From Oceanihabitans sp. 2_MG-2023 (lineage in GTDB: Bacteria > Bacteroidota > Bacteroidia > Flavobacteriales > Flavobacteriaceae), in assembly GCF_030547245.1 (NCBI RefSeq), contig NZ_JAUOQT010000004.1, forward strand, positions 129,001 to 193,000: a stretch of DNA of 64,000 nt, in the 5' to 3' direction. The notes beneath the pieces are model-generated. The model had not been told where the DNA came from. It ran no database searches and saw nothing but the letters and a program-made list of their open reading frames with translations. Below, piece by piece: positions 45,821-55,010 of the stretch (position 1 is its first letter; every line of letters begins with the position of its first letter). The translations under genes and the position numbers were made by a program.

Positions 45821-47140
45821 ATGATAAGAACACTATTAGTATTACTGGTTTTTATAGTTTCTAATGTTTCTAAAGCTCAAAACCTGGAACCGTTAGATTC
45901 CTTTTTAGATACTTTAAATAAGAATAATAAATTTATGGGAAGTTTATCTATTTTAAAAGAAGGAGAAATTATCTATAATAAACAGGTTGGTAATTCGTAT
46001 ATAAATGAAAATGAAAAACCCGCTATAACAAGCCAATCTAAATTTAGAATTGGTTCTGTAACGAAGACCTTTACTGCAGTTATGATTTTTCAGTTAGTAG
46101 ATGAAGGTAAGATAGAATTAGATGAAAAATTATCTAATTATTTTCCAAAAATACCTAATGCTAATAAAATTACTATTGCAAATTTATTAGATCATAGTAG
46201 TGGCTTATTTAATATTCCTAGAGACGATAATTTTGATGAACACAAACCTATAACACAAAAAGGAATGTTAGATCTAATTCAATCGCATGCTGTAGATTTT
46301 CAACCAAATGAAAAAAACGAATATAGTAATACCAACTATATTTTGTTAGGTTATCTTTTAGAAAAGATAGATAAAACAACTTATAAAAGTATTTTAGAAA
46401 ATCGTATTGTTAGCAAGCTGCAATTAAAAAACACCTATTATGGAGATGTGATAGATATTACAAATAATGAGTGTCTATCTTATTCTTACGAAGAAGATGG
46501 TTCTTTATACCAGGCCAAACAAGCGCATTTAAGCAATCCTGGCGGAGCAGGGGCAATTGTTTCTAACACTACAGATTTAGTGGTTTTTATGGACGCTTTG
46601 TTTAATAATAAACTAATGTCTTCTAAGAGTTTTAAAGCCATGACAACTATTAAAGGAGAATATGGAAGCGGAATTATGAGTGCAGAAAAAGGAGGGCAAA
46701 CCATTTATGCACATAATGGAAGTATCGATTTTTTTAAGTCTATGGTTATGTATATTCCAGCTTCAAAAACAGCAATAGCATTTACTGCGAATGCTTTAGA
46801 TTTTGGTTTAATGCCAATAATGTTTAACGCTATGGCAGCATTGCAAGGAGAAGAATTATTTATCCCAAGTTTTAATTCTATTAGTTTAACAGAAAAGGAA
46901 TTACAACTATATGAAGGGGTTTATACTTGCGAAGGTCTACCATTTAATTTAGTTTTTAAGTCTAATGGTACCGCTTTACAAGGAGGTCCAGAAGGAAGAG
47001 ATTTAAAAACATTAGATGCTACTAGTAAAGACCAATTTAAACTAGATTTAGGTGCTGTTTTAAAATTTAATGTAAAAGAAAAATTATTGTTGTTTGAGCA
47101 ATCTGGTGAAACACCAAAAAAATGCTTAAAAAAAGAGTAA
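45821..47140 (+). CDS. Serine hydrolase of the beta-lactamase class C family
   Basis: A 439-aa protein with a signal peptide (residues 1-19, ending SKAQN). The catalytic motifs are SVTK (SxxK) in RIGSVTKTFTAVMIF, YSN in NEYSNTNYILLGYL, and AHNGSID in place of KTG. The C-terminal 100 residues form a small beta-rich domain seen in related esterases. Such enzymes hydrolyse peptides or esters rather than antibiotics. It is the first of three + strand genes divergent from the LytTR pair. Confidence 0.88.
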   Translation: MIRTLLVLLVFIVSNVSKAQNLEPLDSFLDTLNKNNKFMGSLSILKEGEIIYNKQVGNSYINENEKPAITSQSKFRIGSVTKTFTAVMIFQLVDEGKIELDEKLSNYFPKIPNANKITIANLLDHSSGLFNIPRDDNFDEHKPITQKGMLDLIQSHAVDFQPNEKNEYSNTNYILLGYLLEKIDKTTYKSILENRIVSKLQLKNTYYGDVIDITNNECLSYSYEEDGSLYQAKQAHLSNPGGAGAIVSNTTDLVVFMDALFNNKLMSSKSFKAMTTIKGEYGSGIMSAEKGGQTIYAHNGSIDFFKSMVMYIPASKTAIAFTANALDFGLMPIMFNAMAALQGEELFIPSFNSISLTEKELQLYEGVYTCEGLPFNLVFKSNGTALQGGPEGRDLKTLDATSKDQFKLDLGAVLKFNVKEKLLLFEQSGETPKKCLKKE

Positions 47141-47268
47141 AGACTAAATAGCCATTTTTTAGTTTTGGTTATTTAAGGAGCTAAATTGGTTATTTGTCGC
47201 ATTTTAATTTTTAAATTAACAAACTAATTTAAGTTTGTTATATATCTAACTTATAAAACAAATTACGT

Positions 47269-47649
47269 ATGAAATTTTTATCTCTTCAATTTGTCGATCG
47301 CTTTCAAGAAGGAGGATCCTTTATGATGTCACTTATTTTAATATGCTTACTAGTATCATTATTCTTTATTATTAAAGGGTTTATTAATCTTAATAAGGAT
47401 ATTACAACATCTAAAAAAATGTTAAAACTTGCTGCAGATAGTAGCTTGTTAGGTTTGGTAATTGGTTTTTTTGCCTCTGTTTTAGGATTAATAACTGCTT
47501 TTGATTCTGTTGAAGCTATGGGAAATCCAGACCCTTCCGTTTTTGCAGGAGGACTTAAAATCTCTTTGTTAACTGCCACTTTTGGCTTATTTACTTTTAT
47601 TATTACAAGAATTGGTATTCTTGTTTTAAGAGCATTACATAAAGACTAA
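47269..47649 (+). CDS. MotA/TolQ/ExbB-like membrane protein
   Basis: A 126-aa protein with three membrane helices. Its second half, SLLGLVIGFFASVLGLITAF and GGLKISLLTATFGLFTFIIT, matches the proton-channel core of the MotA/TolQ/ExbB family. No ExbD/TolR partner is adjacent, and the N-terminal is short, so it may be a reduced stand-alone member. The neighbours are a hydrolase and an esterase. Confidence 0.75.
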   Translation: MKFLSLQFVDRFQEGGSFMMSLILICLLVSLFFIIKGFINLNKDITTSKKMLKLAADSSLLGLVIGFFASVLGLITAFDSVEAMGNPDPSVFAGGLKISLLTATFGLFTFIITRIGILVLRALHKD

Positions 47650-47684
47650 TTTTTTTAACGAACTAATTTTAAACATCAATCAAA

Positions 47685-48923
47685 ATGCGAACAATTTTAT
47701 TAATAATTTTCTTTGTTATGAGTCATCTTGCAGCAAATGCTCAAGAAAGCAGATTTATATTTCAAGGAAGTACACTAGATAGTATACATTCTAAAATATT
47801 AAATGAAACTAGGTCTATTTATGTGCAAATACCAGAAAGTTATATTTCTGATACAACTAGAAAATATCCTGTAGCATATATTATTGATGGTGACGTATTT
47901 TTACCAACAGTTCGTAATGTGCTAGAATATTACAGTGGTGGTTTTATGCCAGAAATGGTATTGATTGGTATTTCTAATGCAGAGAATAGAACAAGAGATT
48001 TAACCATTTCAAAAATTAGTTTTAGACGTGGTATGCCTTATAATGAAGAAAATGGTGAGGCAGATAATTTCTTGAAATTTATAAGTGAAGAGCTTATTCC
48101 TTTTATAGAAAATAAGTACCCAGTTAGCAATTATAGAACTTTAATTGGCCATTCCTATGGCGGCTTATTTACAGTATATTCTTTAATTAATAAACCAGAA
48201 TTATTTGCAAATTATTTAGCAATCGATCCAAGTTTAGATTGGGATAATCAAAAAATAGTAAAACAAACTGAAGAAGCTCTTGCAACAAATAGTTTTGAAG
48301 GCAAAGCCTTATATATGTCATTAGGTGGTCAACTACACATGCAAAATTCTGAAATTACAATTGATAATGTCATGCAAGATACTACCGATTATACTGCTTT
48401 TGCACGTTCTAATATATTACTATCTAATAGCATTAAAGAAGCAAAGCAAAGTAAACTGTTTCATAAATGGCAGTTTTATCCTAATGATTTGCATGGTACT
48501 ATTCCGCTTCCATCAATAAAAGATGGTTTGATTTCTGTTTTTGAATGGTTTCAGATGGAAGACACAGATAGAATAAATTCATTTGATACACCAAAGGAAG
48601 AACTGTATAGTATTATAAAACATAGAGAAAATAAGCTTAAAAATAATTTCGGGTATTTTGAAGCTCCTTATCCAGAAGATCTTTTAAACATGTCTGGTTA
48701 TATGAATATGGAAATGAATCAAATTGAAAAAGCAAAAATGTACTTTGAGTTTGCTGTTAAATATTTTCCTAATAGTGCTAATGCTTATGATTCTTTTTCT
48801 GAATATTACGAAACACAAAAAGATTATAATAAAGCAATAGAACTAGCCACAAAAGCTTTTGAAATTAGTGGAAGCGATTATCATAAAAAAAGAATAGAAT
48901 CCCTAAATGCTAAAAAATTATAA
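47685..48923 (+). CDS. Secreted alpha/beta hydrolase (esterase D-like) with C-terminal TPR
   Basis: A 412-aa protein with a signal peptide (1-20, ending ANAQE) and an esterase fold of the IroE/S-formylglutathione hydrolase type. The nucleophile serine is in LIGHSYGGLFTVYS, the oxyanion region is near YIIDGDVF, and the catalytic histidine is probably in NDLHGTIPLP. Residues about 330-405 form TPR-like helices (KAKMYFEFAVKYFPNSANAY). It is 35 bases after the ExbB-like gene. Substrate unknown. Confidence 0.82.
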   Translation: MRTILLIIFFVMSHLAANAQESRFIFQGSTLDSIHSKILNETRSIYVQIPESYISDTTRKYPVAYIIDGDVFLPTVRNVLEYYSGGFMPEMVLIGISNAENRTRDLTISKISFRRGMPYNEENGEADNFLKFISEELIPFIENKYPVSNYRTLIGHSYGGLFTVYSLINKPELFANYLAIDPSLDWDNQKIVKQTEEALATNSFEGKALYMSLGGQLHMQNSEITIDNVMQDTTDYTAFARSNILLSNSIKEAKQSKLFHKWQFYPNDLHGTIPLPSIKDGLISVFEWFQMEDTDRINSFDTPKEELYSIIKHRENKLKNNFGYFEAPYPEDLLNMSGYMNMEMNQIEKAKMYFEFAVKYFPNSANAYDSFSEYYETQKDYNKAIELATKAFEISGSDYHKKRIESLNAKKL

Positions 48924-49508
48924 CTCTTTAATTAAATCTCTAATGCGTAAGCGTTTATTGTAATTATATTCATTTACATCTCTAACAAAACAATAGATGC
49001 TTATGCTTTTATTATTTACTTTTTCGGCAAGTTGTTCTACGGTAAAAGGTCCAAATTCTTCCGATCTTTCTATATAATAAAACTCATGTTCTGCTATTAA
49101 ACTAGTCGCTTTTTCTTTGTATTTATTATGAAGAAATTGTTGTACATCTTCAAAAGTGTTTAGTTTTTCAGAATAACTTCCTTCATTAATAAAAACAGCA
49201 CAATCGTCGGTTTGTATTCTGTTTAACACTAAAATATCATCATCTTTAAAATATGCTTTTACTGTAGTTTTTCCATCTTCGGTTACAATAGAAAAAGTGT
49301 TTTTCACCTCAATACACCAAGAAGTTTCTGTAGTGGTTTCGTTTTGTGAAATATGCAACGTATTTTCATCTTTAAAAATATAAACCGCTTTCTTTTTATC
49401 GATGCCATTTACAAGAACCCATGACTGATTTAAAAATAAATCGTCATAATGCGTGTCATGATGAAATGGTTTAAGATTGGGTAGTAAGTTGAAAATAGCA
49501 GTAGACAT
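48918..49508 (-). CDS. Hypothetical protein with GYF_2-like C-terminal segment
   Basis: A 196-aa protein starting at the ATG MSTAIFN; a TTG eight codons upstream is not needed. Residues 1-120 form an unrecognised beta-rich domain. The last 65 residues (FYYIERSEEFGPFTVEQLAE onward) resemble GYF_2, a small domain that binds proline-rich or partner peptides. No signal peptide. Its 3' end overlaps the esterase gene by six bases in convergent orientation. Confidence 0.65.
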   Translation of the reverse strand: MSTAIFNLLPNLKPFHHDTHYDDLFLNQSWVLVNGIDKKKAVYIFKDENTLHISQNETTTETSWCIEVKNTFSIVTEDGKTTVKAYFKDDDILVLNRIQTDDCAVFINEGSYSEKLNTFEDVQQFLHNKYKEKATSLIAEHEFYYIERSEEFGPFTVEQLAEKVNNKSISIYCFVRDVNEYNYNKRLRIRDLIKEL

Positions 49509-49631
49509 CGTCCGTTTTTTAGAGTACTTCAATAAAACTAACGAAAAAATATTTTTTTTATTCTGAAATAGAGTAATTTTCGATAAGATGCATGTGTCCT
49601 AATACATGTACATCTTTATTTTTGCTAAAAA

Positions 49632-50996
49632 TTATTTCCTCTTATTGCGCTTATTATAATTTTTATCGCCTCGCGTTTTTGGCTTTTTATATTTAGCAGC
49701 AATTTTAAATTTATAAGAACCTCCTAAGTTTTCTTTAGAATTTTTTTCTGATTTTTCATGAAAAGCAGGACCAGGAGCATCTTCGTCTTTAGGTCTTTTA
49801 TGTGGATTATTGCGCTCTTTTATTTGAGGTCTTTCTTCTTCAATTAATTCATCAGAAATAACGACTTCTTCAGGAATTGCAACTAAAGGAATTTCCATTT
49901 GCATCAAGTTTTCTATATTTTCTATAGATTCTTGCTCTTTTTCAGTAGAAAAAATAATAGATTGTCCTTCGCGTTCTGCACGACCAGTTCTACCAATTCT
50001 GTGCATGTAATTTTCGGCAAAATCTGGTGTGTCAAAATTAATTACGTGACTTACATTATCTATATCCAAACCACGAGCCATAACATCTGTAGCAACCAAA
50101 ATTCTGTTAAAACCTTCTCTAAATTGCTCAATACTTCGCAGTCTGTAGTTTTGTGTTTTATTAGAGTGAATCACACAAAGTTCTTCATGAAACTCTTCGT
50201 CTAAAGCTTCAAATAAACGATCTGCCATCTTTTTATATGCCACAAATATTAAAACTTTATTAAATGCTACTGTATCTTGAAGCAAATGTTTTAATAAATT
50301 AAGTTTGGTGTGAAAGTTAGGAACGGTATATTTTGTTTGTGCAATATTATCTAAAGGAGTACCAGAAATTGCAATAGAAACACGTTCTGGTTGAATAAAG
50401 AAATCATTAATAAGTTCACTTACATCTTGTGTCATTGTTGCAGAAAACATGATGTTTTGTCTTTTCTCTGGTAGAATATCAAAAATATTAATTAGCTGAT
50501 GTCTAAAACCAAGATCTAGCATCACATCGACTTCATCAATCACTAATTTCTGTATCGATTTTAGTTGTAAAACTCTGGATAATGCTAAATCGTACATTCT
50601 TCCAGGTGTTGCTACTAGTATGTCTATTCCTTCAGCAATAGCTCTTTTTTGTGTGTTTATATTGGTGCCACCATATACACCAAGCACACGATTATTTATG
50701 TATTTACTAAGTTTTTCAATTTCATCAACCACTTGCACCACCAATTCTCTAGTCGGGACTAAAACTAAAATTCTTGGATTTTCTTGTTTAGAAAAAGGCA
50801 GGTTTTTTAAAATTGGTAGCATATAGGCAAAGGTTTTACCTGTTCCTGTTTGGGCAATACCAACCATGTCTTTTCCACTAGCAACTACATTAAATGCTTC
50901 TGCTTGAATAGGAGTAGGTGTTGTAAATCCTAAATCGTCTAAAGCGTTATATAATGGTGTGTTTAAGTTAAGATCTTGAAAAGTAATAGTACTCAT
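49632..50996 (-). CDS. DEAD-box RNA helicase
   Basis: A 454-aa helicase with all core motifs: Q motif GFTTPTPIQAEAF, Walker A AQTGTGKT, motif II LVIDEVDVMLDLGF (DEVD instead of DEAD), SAT in MFSATMTQ, and HRIGRTGRAEREG. The C-terminal 80 residues are basic and end KNYNKRNKRK, as in RhlE-like proteins that bind RNA. It probably acts in ribosome assembly or cold adaptation. Confidence 0.92.
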   Translation of the reverse strand: MSTITFQDLNLNTPLYNALDDLGFTTPTPIQAEAFNVVASGKDMVGIAQTGTGKTFAYMLPILKNLPFSKQENPRILVLVPTRELVVQVVDEIEKLSKYINNRVLGVYGGTNINTQKRAIAEGIDILVATPGRMYDLALSRVLQLKSIQKLVIDEVDVMLDLGFRHQLINIFDILPEKRQNIMFSATMTQDVSELINDFFIQPERVSIAISGTPLDNIAQTKYTVPNFHTKLNLLKHLLQDTVAFNKVLIFVAYKKMADRLFEALDEEFHEELCVIHSNKTQNYRLRSIEQFREGFNRILVATDVMARGLDIDNVSHVINFDTPDFAENYMHRIGRTGRAEREGQSIIFSTEKEQESIENIENLMQMEIPLVAIPEEVVISDELIEEERPQIKERNNPHKRPKDEDAPGPAFHEKSEKNSKENLGGSYKFKIAAKYKKPKTRGDKNYNKRNKRK

Positions 50997-51013
50997 GTTT
51001 TTGTTATAAGCTG

Positions 51014-51021
51014 CAAAGCTA
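51014..51021 (-). promoter_or_regulatory. -7 box of the DEAD-box helicase gene
   Basis: On the minus strand TAGCTTTG matches TAnnTTTG, 17 bases before the start codon; no -33 TTG was found. Confidence 0.45.
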
Positions 51022-51036
51022 CTACTTATATATTTA

Positions 51037-51927
51037 TTACACTAAATGCGGTTTATGTATTTCTATAGAATAGGAGGCTTTAAAATTACTATTTGTATTT
51101 AGCTGAATAATACTAGGTTTGCTAATTATGTTTTGATTTGTGGTTTCTTCATCTGCATAACCAATCCATGGTTCTATACAAACATAGTCTGCATTTGGTT
51201 TAGCCCAAATGCCTAAATGTGGAAAATCTGCATAGCTTACGGTTAAAATATCGCCTCTTTTTTTACTGTGTAAGCTTACTTTTTTAGATGTTAAATCTTT
51301 AAAGATTAGCGCATCCTCATTAAATAAATGGTAATCTAATGCTATCGTGTTTGAGGGCTTAAAAACAGATTTTGTTTTGTTTGTTAGTAGTCCGTTTTCT
51401 GTATTTAATACATAAGTTTTTGAAGTTTCATTGTGTGCAAATATTAATGAGTAATCGGTGTATTTTTCATCCTGATATACAGGACATTTAAAAGCTGGAT
51501 GTCCTCCAAGACAGAAATAAATAGCTTTTTCATCTATATTTTTAACTTCATGATGAACATGTATTATATTATTTTCTAATGCGAATGTTATTTCATAAAT
51601 AAATTTAAAAGGATAAATTTTTAATAAATCGACATTATATTTTAACTGAAATGTTAGGCTGTTTTTCGTTTCTTTAATTAATTCTAACGCTTCATTGTTT
51701 CTAATAAAGCCATGTTTAGGCATGTGGTAGGTTATGTTTTCAAAATGGTATTCATTGTTTTTTAAACCGCCAATTATTGGAAATAGATTAGGAGCAAAGC
51801 TTCCCCAAATATTTGGATCTGCATGCCACATAAATTGTGTGTCATTTTTTATGGAAGAAATTTCGCAAAGTTCTACACCACTTTTTTGAATTGCAATCTT
51901 CACTAACTCGTTGGATATCTGATACAT
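51037..51927 (-). CDS. Aldose 1-epimerase family protein
   Basis: A 296-aa protein of the galactose mutarotase-like fold. The pattern includes MWHADPNIWGSFAPNLFPIIG, YHMPKHGFIRN, FCLGGHPAFKCPV with the catalytic histidine region, and CIEPWIGYADEE. It resembles YeaD/LacX-type members, which interconvert sugar anomers; the substrate is unknown. It is divergent from pabB. Confidence 0.88.
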   Translation of the reverse strand: MYQISNELVKIAIQKSGVELCEISSIKNDTQFMWHADPNIWGSFAPNLFPIIGGLKNNEYHFENITYHMPKHGFIRNNEALELIKETKNSLTFQLKYNVDLLKIYPFKFIYEITFALENNIIHVHHEVKNIDEKAIYFCLGGHPAFKCPVYQDEKYTDYSLIFAHNETSKTYVLNTENGLLTNKTKSVFKPSNTIALDYHLFNEDALIFKDLTSKKVSLHSKKRGDILTVSYADFPHLGIWAKPNADYVCIEPWIGYADEETTNQNIISKPSIIQLNTNSNFKASYSIEIHKPHLV

Positions 51928-52007
51928 TAAAAAAAGGATTTAATCTAATTCCGAAAAGATATTATTTTTTAACTATTCTCATTAACTTTACACGTAATTT
52001 TTTTTTA

Positions 52008-53300
52008 TTGAGAACAACAACTACACATACACCAAGATCTATAGATACCTTTAAACATCAGTTGTTGCTTTGGAGTCAGCAGTTTGATGATGTCGTTTGG
52101 TTAGATTCTAATAAACATTCCTCCAAATATACAAGTTACGATGCTGTTTTAGCTGTAGATGCTTTTACAAGTATACAAACCGATTATACCAATGGTTTTG
52201 CGAAACTAAAAGAATATCAAACAAGTACAAACGATTGGGTTTTTGGATACCTAACCTACGATCTTAAAAACGATGTAGAGAAATTAAAGTCTGCTAATTT
52301 TGATGGATTACAGTTTCCAGATTTATATTTTTTTCAACCTAAAAAAATCTTCTTAATACGAGGGAATACTGTAAAAATTAAATATTTAAAGGCGGTAGAT
52401 GATGAGTTGGATGATGATTTAAAAGCAATTTGTGATTGCAAGGAGAAAAGACGAAGCAATCTACGAAATAATATCAAAATCAAACTAAGAATCCATAAAG
52501 ATGAGTACTTTAAAAAACTAGATAAAATGCTAGGTCATATACATAGAGGAGATATTTATGAAGCAAATTTTTGTCAAGAATTTTATGCAGAAGAAACCGC
52601 AATATATCCACTAGAAACCTACAACAAACTCAATACTATTTCTAAAGCTCCATTTGCTACATTTTTAAAACTAAATGATAAATACTTGCTTTCGGCTTCA
52701 CCAGAACGCTACATTAAAAAGAAAGGGAATACAGTGATTTCACAGCCAATAAAAGGCACAGCAAAACGTAGTGTAAATCGTAATGAAGATCAGGCTTTAA
52801 AATACGAATTAAAACACGACGATAAAGAGCGTAGCGAAAATATAATGATTGTAGATTTAGTGCGAAACGACTTATCTAAAACGGCTAAAAAAGGAAGTGT
52901 AAAAGTAAAGGAGTTGTGTAAAATATATTCGTTTGCCCAAGTACATCAAATGATTTCTACTGTCGTTTCTAAAGTAAAAAAAACAACACATCCTGTAGAT
53001 ATTATAGAAACCACTTTTCCAATGGGAAGCATGACAGGAGCTCCAAAAGTTTCAGCAATGCAAATAATAGAAGATTTAGAAGAAACCAAACGTGGATTGT
53101 ATTCTGGAGCAGTTGGTTACTTTTCACCAAAGGGAAATTTCGATTTTAACGTGGTAATTCGTAGTATTTTATACAATGCAACCAATAAATATGTTTCGTA
53201 TTCCGTTGGTGGAGCAATTACCGCAAAGAGTAAACCTCTAAATGAGTATGAAGAATGTTTGGTAAAAGCAAAGGCAATGCGTGAGGTGTTGGAAAATTAG
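52008..53300 (+). CDS. pabB: Aminodeoxychorismate synthase component I
   Basis: A 430-aa chorismate-using enzyme that makes 4-amino-4-deoxychorismate for folate. Conserved motifs: GDIYEANFCQEF, SASPERYIKKKGNTVISQPI then KGTAKR, MIVDLVRNDLSKTA, GSMTGAPKVSAMQIIE, and SYSVGGAIT. The start is given as TTG at 52008 (read MRTTTTHTPRSID): the frame stays open to an ATG at 51837, but that lies inside the divergent epimerase gene and adds 57 unrelated residues. No glutaminase (pabA) gene is nearby. Confidence 0.88.
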   Translation: MRTTTTHTPRSIDTFKHQLLLWSQQFDDVVWLDSNKHSSKYTSYDAVLAVDAFTSIQTDYTNGFAKLKEYQTSTNDWVFGYLTYDLKNDVEKLKSANFDGLQFPDLYFFQPKKIFLIRGNTVKIKYLKAVDDELDDDLKAICDCKEKRRSNLRNNIKIKLRIHKDEYFKKLDKMLGHIHRGDIYEANFCQEFYAEETAIYPLETYNKLNTISKAPFATFLKLNDKYLLSASPERYIKKKGNTVISQPIKGTAKRSVNRNEDQALKYELKHDDKERSENIMIVDLVRNDLSKTAKKGSVKVKELCKIYSFAQVHQMISTVVSKVKKTTHPVDIIETTFPMGSMTGAPKVSAMQIIEDLEETKRGLYSGAVGYFSPKGNFDFNVVIRSILYNATNKYVSYSVGGAITAKSKPLNEYEECLVKAKAMREVLEN

Positions 53301-53378
53301 TTTTTAAGCAAAAGACAAAAGACAAAAGTAAAAAAGGCAAAATGGATAAGTAAAAAGTTAATTGAGTATTTTTGTTAA

Positions 53379-53669
53379 ATGAAAAGTTATAGAGATTTAA
53401 TTGTTTGGCAAAAAGCGGTAGATATCGGAACGCTAACTTATAAATTGCTTAATAATTTTCCTGAGGATGAAAAGTTTGGACTAACCTCTCAAATAAAAAG
53501 AAGTTCTATCTCTATTTCTTCAAATATTGCTAGAGGTTCGCTATTAGAAATGCAAACCCAATTACAAATTGCAAACCATTTAAGTTTTTTTAAGTTAGAT
53601 GATTTAAATGTAATTAATGACTTATCACTGCAAATTGGAAAAATGCTTAATTCCTTAATCAAAAAATAG
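53379..53669 (+). CDS. Four-helix-bundle protein (S23/IVS family), internally shortened
   Basis: A 96-aa protein of the 23S rRNA intervening-sequence-like four-helix-bundle family: YRDLIVWQKAVDIGTLTYKL, FGLTSQIKRSSISISSNIA, then LLEMQTQLQIANHL. The family is usually 115-120 aa, with about 20 residues (EGAGR...EFxxFLxIA) between SNIA and GS. Here SNIA is followed at once by RGSLLEMQTQL, an in-frame internal loss. The protein may not fold as a bundle. The gene is 12 bases before tilS. Confidence 0.75.
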   Translation: MKSYRDLIVWQKAVDIGTLTYKLLNNFPEDEKFGLTSQIKRSSISISSNIARGSLLEMQTQLQIANHLSFFKLDDLNVINDLSLQIGKMLNSLIKK

Positions 53670-53681
53670 CAAACTAAACTT

Positions 53682-55010
53682 ATGCCTATTAAGCTTTTAA
53701 ATAAATTCCAAAAACATATACACCAAAACCTACCTTTCCTTAACGAAAGCAAACTCCTAATTACCATTTCTGGGGGAATTGACTCTGTAATTTTAACCCA
53801 TTTATGCCATCAAGCAAAGCTTCATTTTTCACTCGCACATTGCAATTTTAATTTACGCGGAAAAGAAAGCGATGCAGATCAAGATTTTGTAATGCAACTA
53901 GCAGAAGATTTAGATGTAGAAGTTTTTATTGAAAGTTTTGAAACGGAAAGTTATGCCAAAACAAACAAACTTTCAACACAAATGGCAGCAAGAGAATTAC
54001 GCTACAATTGGTTTCAAGAATTAAGTGAGCAATTGCATTTTGATTATATTTTAACAGCACATCATGCAGATGATAACCTGGAAACGTTTTTAATAAACCT
54101 TACCAGAGGAACAGGTTTAGACGGACTTACAGGAATTCCAGAAGTAAATGAAAATATCGTTAGACCTTTATTAAAATTTACAAGAGAAGAGATCGAAAAT
54201 TTCGCAAAAGAAAATAATTTTAAATGGCGAGAAGATAGCAGTAATGCATCTACCAAATACCTAAGAAATAAGTTGCGTCAGGATGTAATTCCGATTTTAA
54301 AAGCAATGAATTCGCAATTGCTTTCAAATTTTCAAACCACACAAGATAATTTACAAGACGCTAAAAGTATTATTCAAGATGCTGTACATAAAGTAGAAGA
54401 TAAAGTGCTAACTGTAGAAAATGCAGTGATAAAATTGAATATTGATATACTTCAAAAACAATCGAATACCAAAGCATATTTATTTCAATTATTGAAGGAT
54501 TTTAATTTCACAGAATGGAATGATATTTACAATTTGTTAGAAGCGCAATCTGGAAAACAAGTGTTTTCTAGCACACACAGATTATTAAAAGACAGAAAGC
54601 ATTTATTACTAACAGAAATTTTAAATGTAACTTCGAGCGCAGTCGATAGTTTATTAATAAAAGAAGACGAAAAACAAATAGAAACATCTTTAGGTGTATT
54701 AAGTTTTGAAACAACAAGTCAAATCCACGAATCCAACAAATCGATATTACAGATAGATAAAGATTTGTTAAAATTTCCGTTAACCATTAGAAAATGGCAA
54801 AAAGGCGACTATTTTTACCCTTTAGGAATGCAAGGCAAAAAGAAGCTTAGTAAATATTTTAAAGACGAAAAATATTCGTTAATTGAAAAAGAAAAAGCCT
54901 TGGTCTTATGTTCTGGTGACGATGTCGTTTGGGTTATAAATAAACGAGCAGATAATCGTTACAAAGTCACAGAAAAAACAAAAAATATACTAAAAATTAC
55001 AGTACAATAA
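53682..55010 (+). CDS. tilS: tRNA(Ile)-lysidine synthetase
   Basis: A 442-aa ATP-dependent enzyme that converts C34 of tRNA-Ile (CAU anticodon) to lysidine. The PP-loop SGGIDSVIL is at about residues 28-36, followed by LAHCNFNLRGKESDADQDF and LTAHHADDNLETFL; the C-terminal domain has WQKGDYFYPLGMQGKKKLSK and is ordinary. It is essential. Its last base overlaps the next start codon (TAATG). Confidence 0.95.
   Translation: MPIKLLNKFQKHIHQNLPFLNESKLLITISGGIDSVILTHLCHQAKLHFSLAHCNFNLRGKESDADQDFVMQLAEDLDVEVFIESFETESYAKTNKLSTQMAARELRYNWFQELSEQLHFDYILTAHHADDNLETFLINLTRGTGLDGLTGIPEVNENIVRPLLKFTREEIENFAKENNFKWREDSSNASTKYLRNKLRQDVIPILKAMNSQLLSNFQTTQDNLQDAKSIIQDAVHKVEDKVLTVENAVIKLNIDILQKQSNTKAYLFQLLKDFNFTEWNDIYNLLEAQSGKQVFSSTHRLLKDRKHLLLTEILNVTSSAVDSLLIKEDEKQIETSLGVLSFETTSQIHESNKSILQIDKDLLKFPLTIRKWQKGDYFYPLGMQGKKKLSKYFKDEKYSLIEKEKALVLCSGDDVVWVINKRADNRYKVTEKTKNILKITVQ

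Noticed and set aside
45821-47140. Antibiotic-resistance beta-lactamase
   Set aside because: The SxxK and YxN motifs belong to the wide class C/esterase superfamily, the C-terminal domain is non-lactamase, and the context is not resistance-related.
51837-52007. N-terminal extension of PabB from ATG 51837
   Set aside because: Lies inside the divergent epimerase gene; residues are unlike PabB.
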